Shown here piece after piece: positions 1-7,540 of a DNA stretch of 11,172 nt. The notes beneath the pieces are model-generated. The model saw nothing but the letters and a program-made list of their open reading frames with translations, was not told the DNA's origin and did not search any database. The first letter of the stretch is position 1, and each line of letters starts with the position of its first letter. The stretch covers positions 1 to 11,172 of the forward strand of contig PWYP01000142.1 in NCBI GenBank assembly GCA_003567805.1, written 5' to 3'. A program made the position numbers and the translations under genes. Source of the stretch: PVC group bacterium (GTDB taxonomy: Bacteria; Verrucomicrobiota; Kiritimatiellia; UBA8416).

Positions 1-501
1 GACGCTCTTGAGAACATTGGGGGAGAGCTTGATGTTGATTCCGTTATGGCATCATGGAGTTACTTCATGACCCATGAAGCTGCAGACGGTATATCCTTGG
101 GGCATGCTGAAGAGCTTCATGCCAAAGCCGGTAGAGCGATCTCTTATCAAATTATGCGTGTTCTCATGCCGCCTGTAGGGGCATTGGCGATACGGCACCG
201 GGAGTTTATCGCTTCAGAACGGCTGCTATTGATTCGCCTTGCGGTCCGTCTGTATACGTTTCAGCACGGTAATCCACCGACAAACCTCCAAGAGCTTGTA
301 GATAGTGGATTCCTGTCAGAAGTAATGATCATGGATCCACTGTCGGGAGAGACGTTTCGAACCCAAAGCGGAGCAACGCTTGAAGTGTACAGCATGGGGC
401 GTAACTTGGTTGATAACAACGGAGTGCCATGGAACCATGAGACACAGTCGGGGGATCTCATGCTGGTTCCACTACAAGACATATGGAACGATCAGCAATA
501 G
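1..501 (+). CDS. C-terminal part of a protein of unknown function (5' end outside window)
   Basis: The frame is open from base 1 to a TAG stop at 499-501, giving 166 codons, so the true start lies upstream; the internal ATG at 46 is probably not the start. The visible part is mostly helical. Its last 90 residues contain the pattern LAVRLYTFQHGNPPTNLQEL, followed by DPLSGE and YSMGRNLVDNNG. A helix with a PxxLxEL turn, then DPxxGExF and YSxGxNxxDNxG, resembles C-terminal segments of many uncharacterised proteins from Planctomycetes and Lentisphaerae; that comparison is from memory. No catalytic motif is visible. The next gene on the same strand starts 33 bp downstream, so the two are probably co-transcribed. 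It is certainly coding, but the function is unknown. Confidence 0.85.
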   Translation, partial: DALENIGGELDVDSVMASWSYFMTHEAADGISLGHAEELHAKAGRAISYQIMRVLMPPVGALAIRHREFIASERLLLIRLAVRLYTFQHGNPPTNLQELVDSGFLSEVMIMDPLSGETFRTQSGATLEVYSMGRNLVDNNGVPWNHETQSGDLMLVPLQDIWNDQQ

Positions 502-534
502 GTGTGTTGTGCTTTGTTCATCACAGGGTCGTAT

Positions 535-990
535 ATGAAATATGATGTAATAGAAGCATTTGTTGCTGGTTTGCTTTCTGCCCCCATGCGAATTTTACTT
601 GGCATTGTAACCATGGTTTCGATGCTTGCTATCTGTGTTGTTGTGGCAAACGTTAATCTTGAATGGTATGAGGCCCCCATATCCTGGGGGGAGGCGCTCT
701 TTGTCTTTATTGTCATGATTTTCGTTTATTGGAATAATTTCGGCGGATGGATCCTTCTTGGCCTGTTATGCTTTGTTCTCCAATGGGCGGCCCTGTATGC
801 ATTTGTTGTGAGTGATGATGTGAAAGCATGGTGGTTTTTGCTCATGGCACTATCGCTGGCCTGCTATTTCCCCGTGGCTCTTAGTGGTCCTTATTGGATT
901 ATTCTCGTTGGTTTTCTGCTTCTGACGGCCGTGTATTGGCTTTTGCCTTTGTATTGTCGGCGTTTGGCTCGAAAGCGTTTCGACGGTTAA
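535..990 (+). CDS. Small integral membrane protein, five predicted helices, function unknown
   Basis: This 151-residue protein is almost entirely hydrophobic, with about five predicted membrane helices. They start around RILLGIVTMVSMLAICVVV, EALFVFIVMIFVYW, WILLGLLCFVLQWAALYAFVV, WWFLLMALSLACYFPVAL and IILVGFLLLTAVYWLLPLY, and the protein ends in a basic tail (CRRLARKRFDG) that would favour a cytoplasmic C-terminus. I chose the ATG at 535 because AGGG at 525-528 lies six bases upstream. A GTG at 502, directly after the preceding stop, would add eleven residues without a ribosome binding site. It follows the truncated gene at 1-501 and converges on tsaE with only 33 bp between stops. There is no recognisable family or catalytic motif. 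Confidence 0.8.
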   Translation: MKYDVIEAFVAGLLSAPMRILLGIVTMVSMLAICVVVANVNLEWYEAPISWGEALFVFIVMIFVYWNNFGGWILLGLLCFVLQWAALYAFVVSDDVKAWWFLLMALSLACYFPVALSGPYWIILVGFLLLTAVYWLLPLYCRRLARKRFDG

Positions 991-1023
991 GAGTTATTCT
1001 GTTCATCCTACGTACGACATTTC

Positions 1024-1494
1024 CTATGCGTCGTTGTTTGCGTGGTTTGGGTTGTCGGGGCCGTTGCGCTGTGGCGGCGGTATGATTTGAATGGTGCGTT
1101 TCTCTGGTTTGTTTCCAAGGGCGATGGTGACGCGCCACGTTTGCGGGGGCAGTAGGTTGCCGGCGCGTTCGGCCCACTCAATCACGGTGATGGCATTTGT
1201 CTCCCAACAGGTATTAAGATCCAGCATGTCAACATCATCGGGTGTCATGAGCCGATATAAATCGATGTGGTGTATGGAGGATGCGTTACCTCTGTATGTG
1301 TGCTGAATGGTATAGGTTGGGCTGCTGACAGGAGTGTGAACCCCCAGAGCCAATGCTAGTCCTCTTGCAAACATGGTTTTTCCGGCACCCAAATCTCCAG
1401 AGAGTGCCACAACATCTCCTGGGTGCAGCAGTTTTGCCAATGCCGTAGCGACGGCAAGGGTTTCGTTGGGCGAGTGAGAAATAGTTGTGTTCAT
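1024..1494 (-). CDS. tsaE: tRNA N6-threonylcarbamoyladenosine (t6A) biosynthesis ATPase TsaE
   Basis: TsaE (YjeE) is the small ATPase that works with TsaB and TsaD to attach threonylcarbamoyl to A37 of ANN-decoding tRNAs in the cytoplasm. The 156-residue protein has the family signatures in order: Walker A GDLGAGKT at residues 33-40, SSPTYT at about 57-62, HIDLYR at 76-81 and IEWAER at 105-110. Length is typical, apart from a polar Asn/Pro-rich tail of about 20 residues after the last strand. The ATG overlaps the stop of the upstream glycosyltransferase (ATGA), so translation is probably coupled. It is the last gene of the hisG-headed run, and no convincing terminator separates it from the convergent membrane protein gene. 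Confidence 0.95.
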   Translation of the reverse strand: MNTTISHSPNETLAVATALAKLLHPGDVVALSGDLGAGKTMFARGLALALGVHTPVSSPTYTIQHTYRGNASSIHHIDLYRLMTPDDVDMLDLNTCWETNAITVIEWAERAGNLLPPQTWRVTIALGNKPEKRTIQIIPPPQRNGPDNPNHANNDA

Positions 1495-2570
1495 GGCTGC
1501 GGCAAGACGGGGGCAAGTGCTGTGCGCAGTTCGGCTTCCAGATCGCGTTGCTTGTAGCGCGCTAACCGTTCGCGCTGCGCGGTTACTACAGCATTCCGTA
1601 ATGTGGTGTCTTGGTGTAGGCGGTAGATGGCCTCAGCGGCAATATCAAAACGGCGTTCTGCAAGCAATATACCGGAGTGATCCAGTGTTTCGGGCACGGC
1701 TGCATCCGCCATCGCGACGATAGGCACGTCATACATCATGCTTTCCATAAGGGGGATGCAAAATCCTTCATGCTCACTCATGCAGAGAAAAACGTCAGCC
1801 GATTTGTAGTATGCATGCAGATCGGCCTGTGAAACCGATCCTTTAAACTCGACATGCGTTAATTGCCACTCCTTGCACATTGCCAATAGCATCGCATGAT
1901 AGCGTTCATTGCCAGCTTTGGAGCCGATAAGCGTTAAACGGCATAGTGGGGTGATGTTTTTTTGTAGCCAGGCAAAGACGCGAAGTAAATCCTCGATTTT
2001 CTTGTTGGGCGTGCAGCGTCCTACGAAAATAACATTGAGAAGACCGTCGTTGCGCCGTTCCATAAGGCGCGGTGTAGGAGGCGTGCTCATGAGGTCCGTG
2101 TCGATCACAATGGGTAATATTTGTACGTCTCTATATCCCATGCTTTCCATTTCGCTGGCATTGAAAGCACTGTCTGCCATGTTGACAGAAGCTTTGTCCG
2201 CCAACGACGCAACTTGCTCTCGGCCGCGTTGCAAGTGGGCGGCGATTTGCGGATTCGTAAATTGAAAGTAATGCGCGGGGGTAACATTATGGTAGAGGAT
2301 TGCTTTGCGGCACGATAAGGATTCGAATATACTATTGGCGACAGATCCAATCGAGAGATGCAGCAGTACGAGGTCATCAGATTGGATCTCTTCCGTCGCC
2401 GAATGAATATCTTTGATTTCTCCTCGGCGATCGCGACTGGTATTGGCGGGTTCACAAAAGATTTCTGATGTATAGCCCCATTGCCGAAAAATTTTGCGAA
2501 AGAGATTGGCTTCATTACTAATGGCATCATGCCATGCAAATCCCGCCGTGAATTGATGTATGGCTGCCAT
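1491..2570 (-). CDS. Family GT4 glycosyltransferase
   Basis: This 359-residue protein has a GT-B layout. The N-terminal half carries the acceptor-side domain (HLSIGS at 71-76, YHNVTPAHYF at 93-102). The C-terminal half begins at LNVIFVGRCTPNKKIEDLL (about 178-196), the usual GT4 nucleotide-sugar domain opening, followed by RLTLIGS and the EX7E motif E268...E276 within SEHEGFCIPLMES. GT4 enzymes are retaining transferases that add a sugar from a nucleotide donor to glycans or lipids; donor and acceptor here cannot be read from sequence. There is no signal peptide or membrane helix, so it is cytoplasmic or peripheral. The start overlaps the stop of the TPR lipoprotein gene (TAATG), with GGAG about 10 bases upstream, and its own stop overlaps the tsaE start. 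A role in envelope glycan assembly is inferred. Confidence 0.93.
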   Translation of the reverse strand: MAAIHQFTAGFAWHDAISNEANLFRKIFRQWGYTSEIFCEPANTSRDRRGEIKDIHSATEEIQSDDLVLLHLSIGSVANSIFESLSCRKAILYHNVTPAHYFQFTNPQIAAHLQRGREQVASLADKASVNMADSAFNASEMESMGYRDVQILPIVIDTDLMSTPPTPRLMERRNDGLLNVIFVGRCTPNKKIEDLLRVFAWLQKNITPLCRLTLIGSKAGNERYHAMLLAMCKEWQLTHVEFKGSVSQADLHAYYKSADVFLCMSEHEGFCIPLMESMMYDVPIVAMADAAVPETLDHSGILLAERRFDIAAEAIYRLHQDTTLRNAVVTAQRERLARYKQRDLEAELRTALAPVLPQP

Positions 2571-4234
2571 TAGTTTTGTTCTCCAATTGTCTTGTTGGTT
2601 TCGTAGGGTGACGCCTCCGATGCTTCTGTGTCGTCTTCAAGTTGATTTTCTTTTGGGGTATGGTTGCGATGCTGATCTTCCGATGATTTATCCTTGGTAG
2701 ATTCCTTTGTTTGGCAGTCTTTGGGTTTGGCTTCGGCCTGTTCTTGGGATTCCAGCCAGGCTTGGGGGTCTATCCCGATATTCTCCAATTGCGTCCATGC
2801 ACGATTTTCTGGTGTAGCATCGCCAAGTACGCTCTCTTTCCAGTATTGCTTGGCGCGTTTCGCATCGCCTTTTGCTGCGTACACATCGCCAAAGTGCAAG
2901 ATGATTTCCGGATCTGAGCCTAGTTGTTCGCGCGCCCATTCGAGATATGTTAGAGCCTTTTCGTACTTTCCCATGCGGTAATAAATCCATCCGAGTGTAT
3001 CGAGGTAGGCGCCATTATCCGGCTCCATTTCAAGAGAACGCCGACTTAGTACATAGGCTTCATCCAAATTGATGTCTAGTTCCGCCCACATATATGCAAG
3101 AAAATTCATAGCGATATGACTGTCGGGATGTTTTTCAAGTACGGTTTCTAGCGTTTTTGCGGCATCATCAAAACGTTTTAAACGCTCTTGGGCAGCAGCC
3201 ATCGCAATGAGTAGGTTTTTGCCCATTTGCTCGGATGCCCTGAATTGTTTTTCGTGATGTTCCTCTTGCTTGGCGATGCGAACAGCATTCTCGTAGGCAA
3301 GCAAGGCCTCTTCGTACTGTCCTTCCTCTGCGTATAGTCCGCCCAAGGCAAATGGGAAGGAAACCAGATTGGGAAATAATTCGTTTCCTGAACGCATGAC
3401 GCGTATGGCTTCTTCTGCATCCTCCTTTTCCATCAGGATGGCTCCGAGGCGGAGAAATGCGGCTGCAGGGGCACTAGGATGCTCTATGGTGCGGTAAAAC
3501 GCGGCAAGAGCATCGGATATAGCTTCTCTGGCAATGTGTAGTTCCCCAATCATATATTCGAGTTCAGCGCGATCATCTTTGTTCCATTGCGCAAGTAATT
3601 CCAGGCAATGGATCGCGCGCTTGAGCTCGCCTCTGGAAATAAAACGTCGTATTTGCTGGTTCAGGTAGGTCGTAAGACTTTCTGGAGCGTCTGCATGGGT
3701 AAATCCTTTTGCAAATACTTCCAAGGCCTTTTCGTCTTGCGCCCGCGTAAAATAGATGTCTCCCAAAGCAATATAAAGGGTGGTGTTCGTGGGTTGGTGC
3801 CCGAGAGCTTTGTGGAATAATTCTGCAGCTTCTTCGATCTGGAACGCGAGCTGATATAATGCTCCAAGATCAATTTGGCGTATCGGATCGTCAGGATCGG
3901 CGTTATATGAAGACTCCATTGCTGCGATGCTGGCTGCAAGGTCGCCCCTGCGCATTCCTTCTACAGCGATACGGGAATAGACCGTATGGCTTCCGGGAGC
4001 CTTTTGGGCAGCAACATGAAAATAGGGCAGGGCACTAGCGGAGCCTTGCCCATCCTCTTCTTCAATGAGCCGACCGTATAAAAAAGCAGCGAAAGCTTCT
4101 GCTAATTCGGTTTCTGTAGAAGAAAAGACGGCAGACTCCACTGCTGCGGAGTCTGCCGTCTGATACGAAACCGTACGGCATCCGGCAGCGATCATTGCTG
4201 CAACCATCAATAGTAGCAGGCCTGACCGCATCAT
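2570..4234 (-). CDS. TPR-repeat lipoprotein
   Basis: This 554-residue protein starts with a lipoprotein signal: basic-hydrophobic MMRSGLLLLMVAAMIAAG and then Cys19, so it should be lipidated and envelope-anchored. From about residue 65 to 480 it is a run of tetratricopeptide repeats, with the typical G/A-Y-A-P spacing visible in LYIALGDIYFTRAQDEKALE, LGGLYAEEGQYEEALLAYEN, LDTLGWIYYRMGKYEKALTY and LHFGDVYAAKGDAKRAKQYW. These form a superhelical protein-binding scaffold. The last 60 residues are a charged, low-complexity tail rich in E, K, D and S. Two ATGs are adjacent; GGGAGG at about 4239-4244 serves either, with the second (4231) better spaced. It follows the bS22-like gene by 12 bp and overlaps the glycosyltransferase start. 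The binding partner is unknown. Confidence 0.92.
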   Translation of the reverse strand: MMRSGLLLLMVAAMIAAGCRTVSYQTADSAAVESAVFSSTETELAEAFAAFLYGRLIEEEDGQGSASALPYFHVAAQKAPGSHTVYSRIAVEGMRRGDLAASIAAMESSYNADPDDPIRQIDLGALYQLAFQIEEAAELFHKALGHQPTNTTLYIALGDIYFTRAQDEKALEVFAKGFTHADAPESLTTYLNQQIRRFISRGELKRAIHCLELLAQWNKDDRAELEYMIGELHIAREAISDALAAFYRTIEHPSAPAAAFLRLGAILMEKEDAEEAIRVMRSGNELFPNLVSFPFALGGLYAEEGQYEEALLAYENAVRIAKQEEHHEKQFRASEQMGKNLLIAMAAAQERLKRFDDAAKTLETVLEKHPDSHIAMNFLAYMWAELDINLDEAYVLSRRSLEMEPDNGAYLDTLGWIYYRMGKYEKALTYLEWAREQLGSDPEIILHFGDVYAAKGDAKRAKQYWKESVLGDATPENRAWTQLENIGIDPQAWLESQEQAEAKPKDCQTKESTKDKSSEDQHRNHTPKENQLEDDTEASEASPYETNKTIGEQN

Positions 4235-4246
4235 GTACCTCCCGGC

Positions 4247-4336
4247 TTATTTCTTCTTATGACGATCAGCACGCACGCGTTTGCGATATTTGTGCTTCGT
4301 CATTTTTTTACGACGCTTCTTTTTAATTGAACCCAC
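4247..4336 (-). CDS. Tiny ribosomal protein, AURKAIP1/COX24 domain (bS22-like)
   Basis: A 29-residue, extremely basic peptide beginning MGSIKKKRRKKMTKHKYRKR and ending RADRHKKK. The pattern GSxxKKRRKxMxKHKxRKxxRxxRxxxK matches the bacterial AURKAIP1/COX24 (DUF1713) family, known as bS22 in mycobacterial 30S subunits and homologous to mitochondrial mS38. Members are about 30 residues long and bind 16S rRNA near the decoding region. The GTG start is preceded at five bases by a perfect AGGAGG (4341-4346, read on the minus strand), which strongly supports translation. It lies 28 bp after hisG and 12 bp before the TPR lipoprotein gene. Its length is normal for the family, so it is not a fragment. 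The gene is easily missed by length cut-offs. Confidence 0.9.
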   Translation of the reverse strand: MGSIKKKRRKKMTKHKYRKRVRADRHKKK

Positions 4337-4364
4337 GTTTTCCTCCTGATCCACGAAATCCCAG

Positions 4365-5237
4365 CTAGGCTATAACCTTGTTCAAGGGAATCTCAACTAT
4401 ACCTTCGGCACCAGCCGATTTCAAGCGCGGGATAATTTCCCGGACAACGGCTTCATCAATAACGGTTTCGACCGCACTCCAATCGCTCGTTTGTAGCGGA
4501 CTGATTGTGGGGGCATGCAATGACGGTAGAATTTCCGTTATGGCAGTAAGCCCGTCGGTTTTGACGTTAAGCTTTAAAAGAACTTTGGCTTCAGCGGCAA
4601 GTGCCCCGGCCAGTAGCAGCATGAGTTGATCGATTTTGGCTTTTTTCCCAGGATCTGCAACCGCCTTGCGATTTGCAACCAGTCTGGTCGTTGAAGATAT
4701 AACCGTATCAACAATGCGAAGTTTGTTGGCTCGCAGAGAAGAGCCTGTCTCTGTCAGTTCGACAATGGCATCCACCAATTCAGGGGCTTTGACCTCGGTT
4801 GCGCCCCATGAGAACTCAACGTCAGCCTTTACGCCATTATCTGACAAGTACTTCTTGGTGAGACCAACGGCTTCCGTAGCAATGCGTTTTCCTTCAAGAT
4901 CCTTGACGGATTGGATCGAGGAACTTTCGGGTACTGCAAGAACCCAGCGAACAGGGCGAAACCCTTGCTTGCCATAAATGAGTTCTCCAATTTCGACAAC
5001 ATCAGAGCCGTTTTCCACAATCCAGTCGTGTCCGGTTATGCCGCAGTCCAGCATACCGAGCTCTACGTACCGACTGATTTCCTGGGCTCGTATCAAGCGA
5101 GCTTCAATTTGCTCATCATCCACGGAAGGAATATAGGAGCGCGAACCGGAGGAAATATGAAATCCGGCTTTTCGCATCATCGAATATGTGGCTTCCTGCA
5201 AACTGCCTTTGGGAAGGCCCAGTATAATTTTTGTCAC
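4365..5237 (-). CDS. hisG: ATP phosphoribosyltransferase, long form (histidine biosynthesis, first step)
   Basis: HisG condenses ATP with PRPP to form phosphoribosyl-ATP, the committed and feedback-regulated step of histidine synthesis. The 290-residue length and a C-terminal regulatory domain (about 213-288: [51 protein letters not shown]) identify the long, hexameric form, which does not need HisZ. The PRPP loop is [18 protein letters not shown] (156-173). The N-terminal [11 protein letters not shown] and [10 protein letters not shown] are also typical. The start is GTG at 5237, with GGGAG eight or nine bases upstream. It heads the minus-strand run to tsaE; no other his gene is nearby. A sigma70-like promoter lies about 120 bp upstream. 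I see no histidine-rich leader peptide, so regulation is probably through feedback by histidine on the C-terminal domain. Confidence 0.96.
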   Translation of the reverse strand: MTKIILGLPKGSLQEATYSMMRKAGFHISSGSRSYIPSVDDEQIEARLIRAQEISRYVELGMLDCGITGHDWIVENGSDVVEIGELIYGKQGFRPVRWVLAVPESSSIQSVKDLEGKRIATEAVGLTKKYLSDNGVKADVEFSWGATEVKAPELVDAIVELTETGSSLRANKLRIVDTVISSTTRLVANRKAVADPGKKAKIDQLMLLLAGALAAEAKVLLKLNVKTDGLTAITEILPSLHAPTISPLQTSDWSAVETVIDEAVVREIIPRLKSAGAEGIVEIPLNKVIA

Positions 5238-5356
5238 AACAACGTCTCCCTAGTTTTCTGTCGATACCTTCGTGGTAATTGATGCACCATCGTGCATACG
5301 CGTTGTTTCTACACCATGTACTCTTTTGTTTACATCTGTAAAAACGGGAAGCGGGG

Positions 5357-5384
5357 ATTATAGGCTGAAGCAGGAACGGGTCAA
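5357..5384 (-). promoter_or_regulatory. Probable sigma70-type promoter of the hisG-tsaE operon
   Basis: Read on the minus strand, TTGACC (5384-5379) and a perfect TATAAT (5362-5357) are separated by 16 bases. Transcription would start near 5350, giving an untranslated leader of about 113 nt before the hisG GTG. The leader contains two small inverted repeats, TTTACA-ga-TGTAAA and ATGCAC-gatg-GTGCAT (around 5280-5340). No T-tract follows either, so attenuation is not indicated. The promoter match is good, but its activity is inferred. Confidence 0.7.
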
Positions 5385-5504
5385 AGCAAAAATGCCGAAG
5401 TCTGAAAAAATACCCTTTTTGCGAGAACGAGCTCGATGCGCTTTTTTGCAATAGCGGTAAAGAATTTCTTTGAAAACGTATTGTTTCAGGGGGCAGGTCA
5501 GAAC

Positions 5505-5548
5505 CATACAGCCCTTTTATGCATATATGCTATGCATAGAGCTGTATG
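5505..5548. repeat. Inverted repeat (two-stage hairpin) at the array boundary
   Basis: Outer arms CATACAGC (5505-5512) and GCTGTATG (5541-5548) pair perfectly. Inside, two copies of the palindrome TATGCATA (5518-5525 and 5531-5538) pair with each other around a five-base TATGC loop. Together they make 16 paired bases with one internal loop. There is no U-tract on either strand, so it is not a standard terminator. It could be a protein-binding operator, a transcript-end structure, or a diverged recombination site. It has none of the motifs of the neighbouring attC sites. Confidence 0.6.
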
Positions 5549-5569
5549 TGCGTCTAGAACATATTTTCG

Positions 5570-5644
5570 GCATAACGTGTGGCTACCCCGCTGGGAGAAG
5601 TTGTGTTCAACTTCTCCCAGTAGGGTTCAGGCGGATTGTTCGAT
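5570..5644 (-). repeat. attC site A (array-terminal)
   Basis: On the minus strand this site runs from R'' ATCGAAC to R' GTTATGC, 75 nt. The centre is a perfect 13-bp stem (5591-5603 with 5608-5620) and a 4-base loop. The stem is flanked by CCCTA on the gene side and CGGGG on the other, so the two arms are unequal. It shares the flank GCCTGAACCCTACT with site E and GTGTG near its R' end with four other sites. It is the last recognisable site before hisG. Confidence 0.8.
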
Positions 5645-5682
5645 GATTTTGTTATCTGTCTAATGTCTGCCTTCGTCTTTCT

Positions 5683-6657
5683 CTATCTCTCGATGGTGCC
5701 TTGGGCGACCTCATGCATCAGGCACAGTAGTTTGAAGGTTGATATATCTGGAGAAACGGGGAAATAAAAGGTTCCCTTTCCTGTTTGCCAGACATCGTTA
5801 TGAAACCTTGTATTGTGACTAACATTCTTGCTTAGGCCGCCCATGAAAGCTTCGCCAATGGTATGCGAGTAAGAGTCACCATTATAGCGAATTCCAAACC
5901 AATCTGTGAGCCAAAAGAACCTGTCTCTAAATGACCCATTGTAATCGTTTGGTGTTACTTCAAAGGTGACCTCTAAAAAAACGTTGCCTGGACTCGATAC
6001 CTCGGTAGGAGAATTGTCTCCTCTGCGAATGGTAAACTGCGATTGCACATGATCGACTAATTTTGCTGATGTGATCGTTACGCTCATTTTATCGGTGATA
6101 TGCGGTTCCTTGGAGATGTTTTCCGGTACTTGTACTGGTAGGGATAGGTGGCTTCCGATGTTGAGAGTAAAAGGACCGGAGCCAATGGGAACCAGATACG
6201 CGACGTTATAATCTACAGTTGGATTTGTGTCAGGCCATTGGTTATCTCTTCTGAGCATTATACTTGACGCTGTGCTTTGGAAAATACCATTACGATAATG
6301 ACCAATCGCGGGCATTTCATTTTCATCACTATCAACAAGTTTTATCTCATTACTCGGAATGGACAGGCGGCTGGTCTCCTCTGTCCATATTGTCTTGAGC
6401 TCCATTTCTGCCAGCAAGATGATGTGCCCAGGCTTACTGAAGGTCTCTATGATACCCAGTCTGCTGTTTTCGCGGGCATCAATGCTTACTGAATCAAAGG
6501 CCAAAAGTTGCACATTCTCTGCTTGTAATGAAATGTCGCTGCTACTATCAGCATAAAGGGGTTCTGTGAAAATGCCTGACAGCAGTGCTACAATGAACGC
6601 CCTCATAGGAAAAACGTTCCAGTGTCTCGTGCTAGCTGTATTGTTTCGTTGTGTCAT
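5683..6657 (-). CDS. Secreted protein with two similar beta-rich halves, unknown function (cassette 7)
   Basis: A 324-residue protein from the ATG at 6657, chosen because GGAGAGG lies nine bases upstream; an in-frame ATG at 6675 would sit inside that site. An N-terminal polar stretch is followed by the hydrophobic segment FIVALLSGIFTEPLYA and then DSSSD, consistent with a signal peptide and export. The mature part appears duplicated. GHIILLAEMELKT...LVDSDENEMPAIGHYR in the first half is echoed by GNVFLEVTFEVTPNDY...LTDWFGIRYNGDSYSH in the second; each ends in a Y-x-P-V/I...F-x-L strand. This resembles DUF4352-type immunoglobulin-like extracellular domains, which is an inference. It ends 39 bp before attC A. 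Its cassette has a long (about 160 bp) leader after attC B. Confidence 0.8.
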   Translation of the reverse strand: MTQRNNTASTRHWNVFPMRAFIVALLSGIFTEPLYADSSSDISLQAENVQLLAFDSVSIDARENSRLGIIETFSKPGHIILLAEMELKTIWTEETSRLSIPSNEIKLVDSDENEMPAIGHYRNGIFQSTASSIMLRRDNQWPDTNPTVDYNVAYLVPIGSGPFTLNIGSHLSLPVQVPENISKEPHITDKMSVTITSAKLVDHVQSQFTIRRGDNSPTEVSSPGNVFLEVTFEVTPNDYNGSFRDRFFWLTDWFGIRYNGDSYSHTIGEAFMGGLSKNVSHNTRFHNDVWQTGKGTFYFPVSPDISTFKLLCLMHEVAQGTIER

Positions 6658-6815
6658 GATGATTGTCCTCTCCATTTTTGTTTCTTGTTGTATGTTTCTT
6701 GCAAATCGCTTGTGTCTGTTCCCTACATGATGCTACCTCCTCGTATTACACTGTCCGATTTATGGTCGTTGTCCCATCTCGACTGGAGCAACACAGCACG
6801 ATATTTCATCTCGTG
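6658..6815 (-). promoter_or_regulatory. Leader region of cassette 7
   Basis: About 160 bp separates attC B from the secreted-protein gene, far longer than the 10-50 bp leaders of the other cassettes. Just after attC B it has a perfect inverted repeat AGCACGA...TCGTGCT (6795-6817 region, loop about nine bases). A start-like ATG there opens only a 28-codon frame, which I do not call. An internal promoter would make sense in this space, but I cannot point to a convincing -35/-10 pair. Confidence 0.35.
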
Positions 6816-6889
6816 CTCAAATGTGTGCTTCATCCGATAGGGATGTGGTAGTCAGGTTCCCTGAGTGGGAGGGCAGGTGTTTGTTCGCC
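6816..6889 (-). repeat. attC site B
   Basis: 74 nt on the minus strand, R'' GGCGAAC to R' ATTTGAG. CAGGGA and TCCCT form a short inner stem around a loop of about 14 bases. The gene-side flank CACCTGCCCTCC resembles that of site C, and the GCACAC near R' matches sites E and F. The R' box begins ATT rather than the usual GTT. The whole site is read as codons by the upstream gene. Confidence 0.65.
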
Positions 6890-7470
6890 GATTTCCAAAT
6901 CAATGATATTATTACAGACAATATGATGCCTGGGGAATAGGCCGCAAAACCAATCAATAGATAACCGAAAATGGACTCAGTATACCATTTCATCATTACC
7001 CATTTTAAAAACCCAGCATAGATTAGTGCGTAGCATCCTGCAACAGGAGCGGCAACAACGAGAAGGTAACACCATGTGGGATGATGACGGGTTATGCGAA
7101 TCATTAAAGTGGACCAAATTGTAAACCCAATCGCAGATGCGAAGGCAATTATAGCGAAAATCATGTTTGAAATCTGCCATGCCCCATATGCCCCAAATTT
7201 TACATCATAATTGTCAAAGCCCCATATAGAGATAGCCGAAACTAATGATGCAGGGATAAAAGCCAGCATCATTGTGAAAAGGACCCCTAGCATGAAACGC
7301 TGCACCGCTCCTTTGCCAATAATCAAATAGCGTGCTGCCAGGGCGATCAAGGCGGCAGGAACGCCACCGAATAATACAGGGCTCAAGTGTGGAAATGGGT
7401 GGAGTAGATACCCAGCAATAAACCCGCAGACGCAGATTATTATATTGAATTTGATATACATTTGTCTCAT
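6817..7470 (-). CDS. Six-helix integral membrane protein, unknown function (cassette 6)
   Basis: This 217-residue protein has about six predicted membrane helices: around 7-25 (FNIIICVCGFIAGYLL), 29-50, 59-85, 97-120, 133-158 and 167-192 (SIFGYLLIGFAAYSPGIILS). Loops are short and no catalytic or transport motif is visible. The ATG at 7470 lies three bases beyond attC C; a second ATG three codons later is equally possible, and neither has a strong ribosome binding site. The frame continues through all of attC B, which therefore encodes the final 23 residues (from ANKHLPSHSG to SLSDEAHI). The stop TGA sits inside the R' box. The tail is hydrophilic and probably a by-product of insertion. Confidence 0.75.
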   Translation of the reverse strand: MRQMYIKFNIIICVCGFIAGYLLHPFPHLSPVLFGGVPAALIALAARYLIIGKGAVQRFMLGVLFTMMLAFIPASLVSAISIWGFDNYDVKFGAYGAWQISNMIFAIIAFASAIGFTIWSTLMIRITRHHPTWCYLLVVAAPVAGCYALIYAGFLKWVMMKWYTESIFGYLLIGFAAYSPGIILSVIISLIWKSANKHLPSHSGNLTTTSLSDEAHI

Positions 7471-7471
7471 T

Positions 7472-7540
7472 TCCGAATGTGTGACGAGCCCGCAGGTGGG
7501 AATTGTAGGTAATTACTCCGAGGGCAGGGGATTGTTCGGT
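7472..7540 (-). repeat. attC site C
   Basis: 69 nt on the minus strand, R'' ACCGAAC to R' ATTCGGA. An imperfect inner stem pairs GGAGTAATT with AATTCCCACC around ACCTAC. Outer CCC and GGG flank it as in sites A, E and F. AATCCCCTGCCCT parallels the gene-side flank of site B, and GTCACACATT parallels its other end. It encodes the last nine residues of the upstream gene. Confidence 0.65.

Larger units (their letters stand above)
5238..5569. other. Gene-free junction between the hisG operon and the cassette array
   Basis: About 330 bp with no coding region I can support. It holds the hisG leader and promoter (left part) and a long inverted repeat at 5505-5548 (right part). The stretch 5390-5500 is A/T-rich with several short homopolymer runs but shows no clear hairpin with a loop, no terminator and no attC-like repeat. 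It marks where accessory cassette DNA gives way to core chromosome. Confidence 0.6.

Noticed and set aside
1487..2318. Several plus-strand frames opposite the glycosyltransferase gene
   Set aside because: They are shadows of a well-supported conserved gene and show no family features or ribosome binding sites.
5238..5283. 15-codon frame before hisG as a histidine leader peptide
   Set aside because: Only one histidine codon, no ribosome binding site and no alternative hairpins with a U-tract.
5406..5445. GAGCTC palindrome followed by TTTTTT as a plus-strand terminator
   Set aside because: The central arms abut with no loop and the outer arms barely pair, and no plus-strand gene ends here.
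5591..5620. The perfect 13-bp stem in attC A as a Rho-independent terminator
   Set aside because: No T-tract on either strand, and the flanks match other attC sites; it may still slow polymerase.
6676..6840. A 28-codon minus-strand frame starting MKYRAVLLQ just after attC B
   Set aside because: No ribosome binding site, no family resemblance, and it begins in a hairpin arm; most likely chance.
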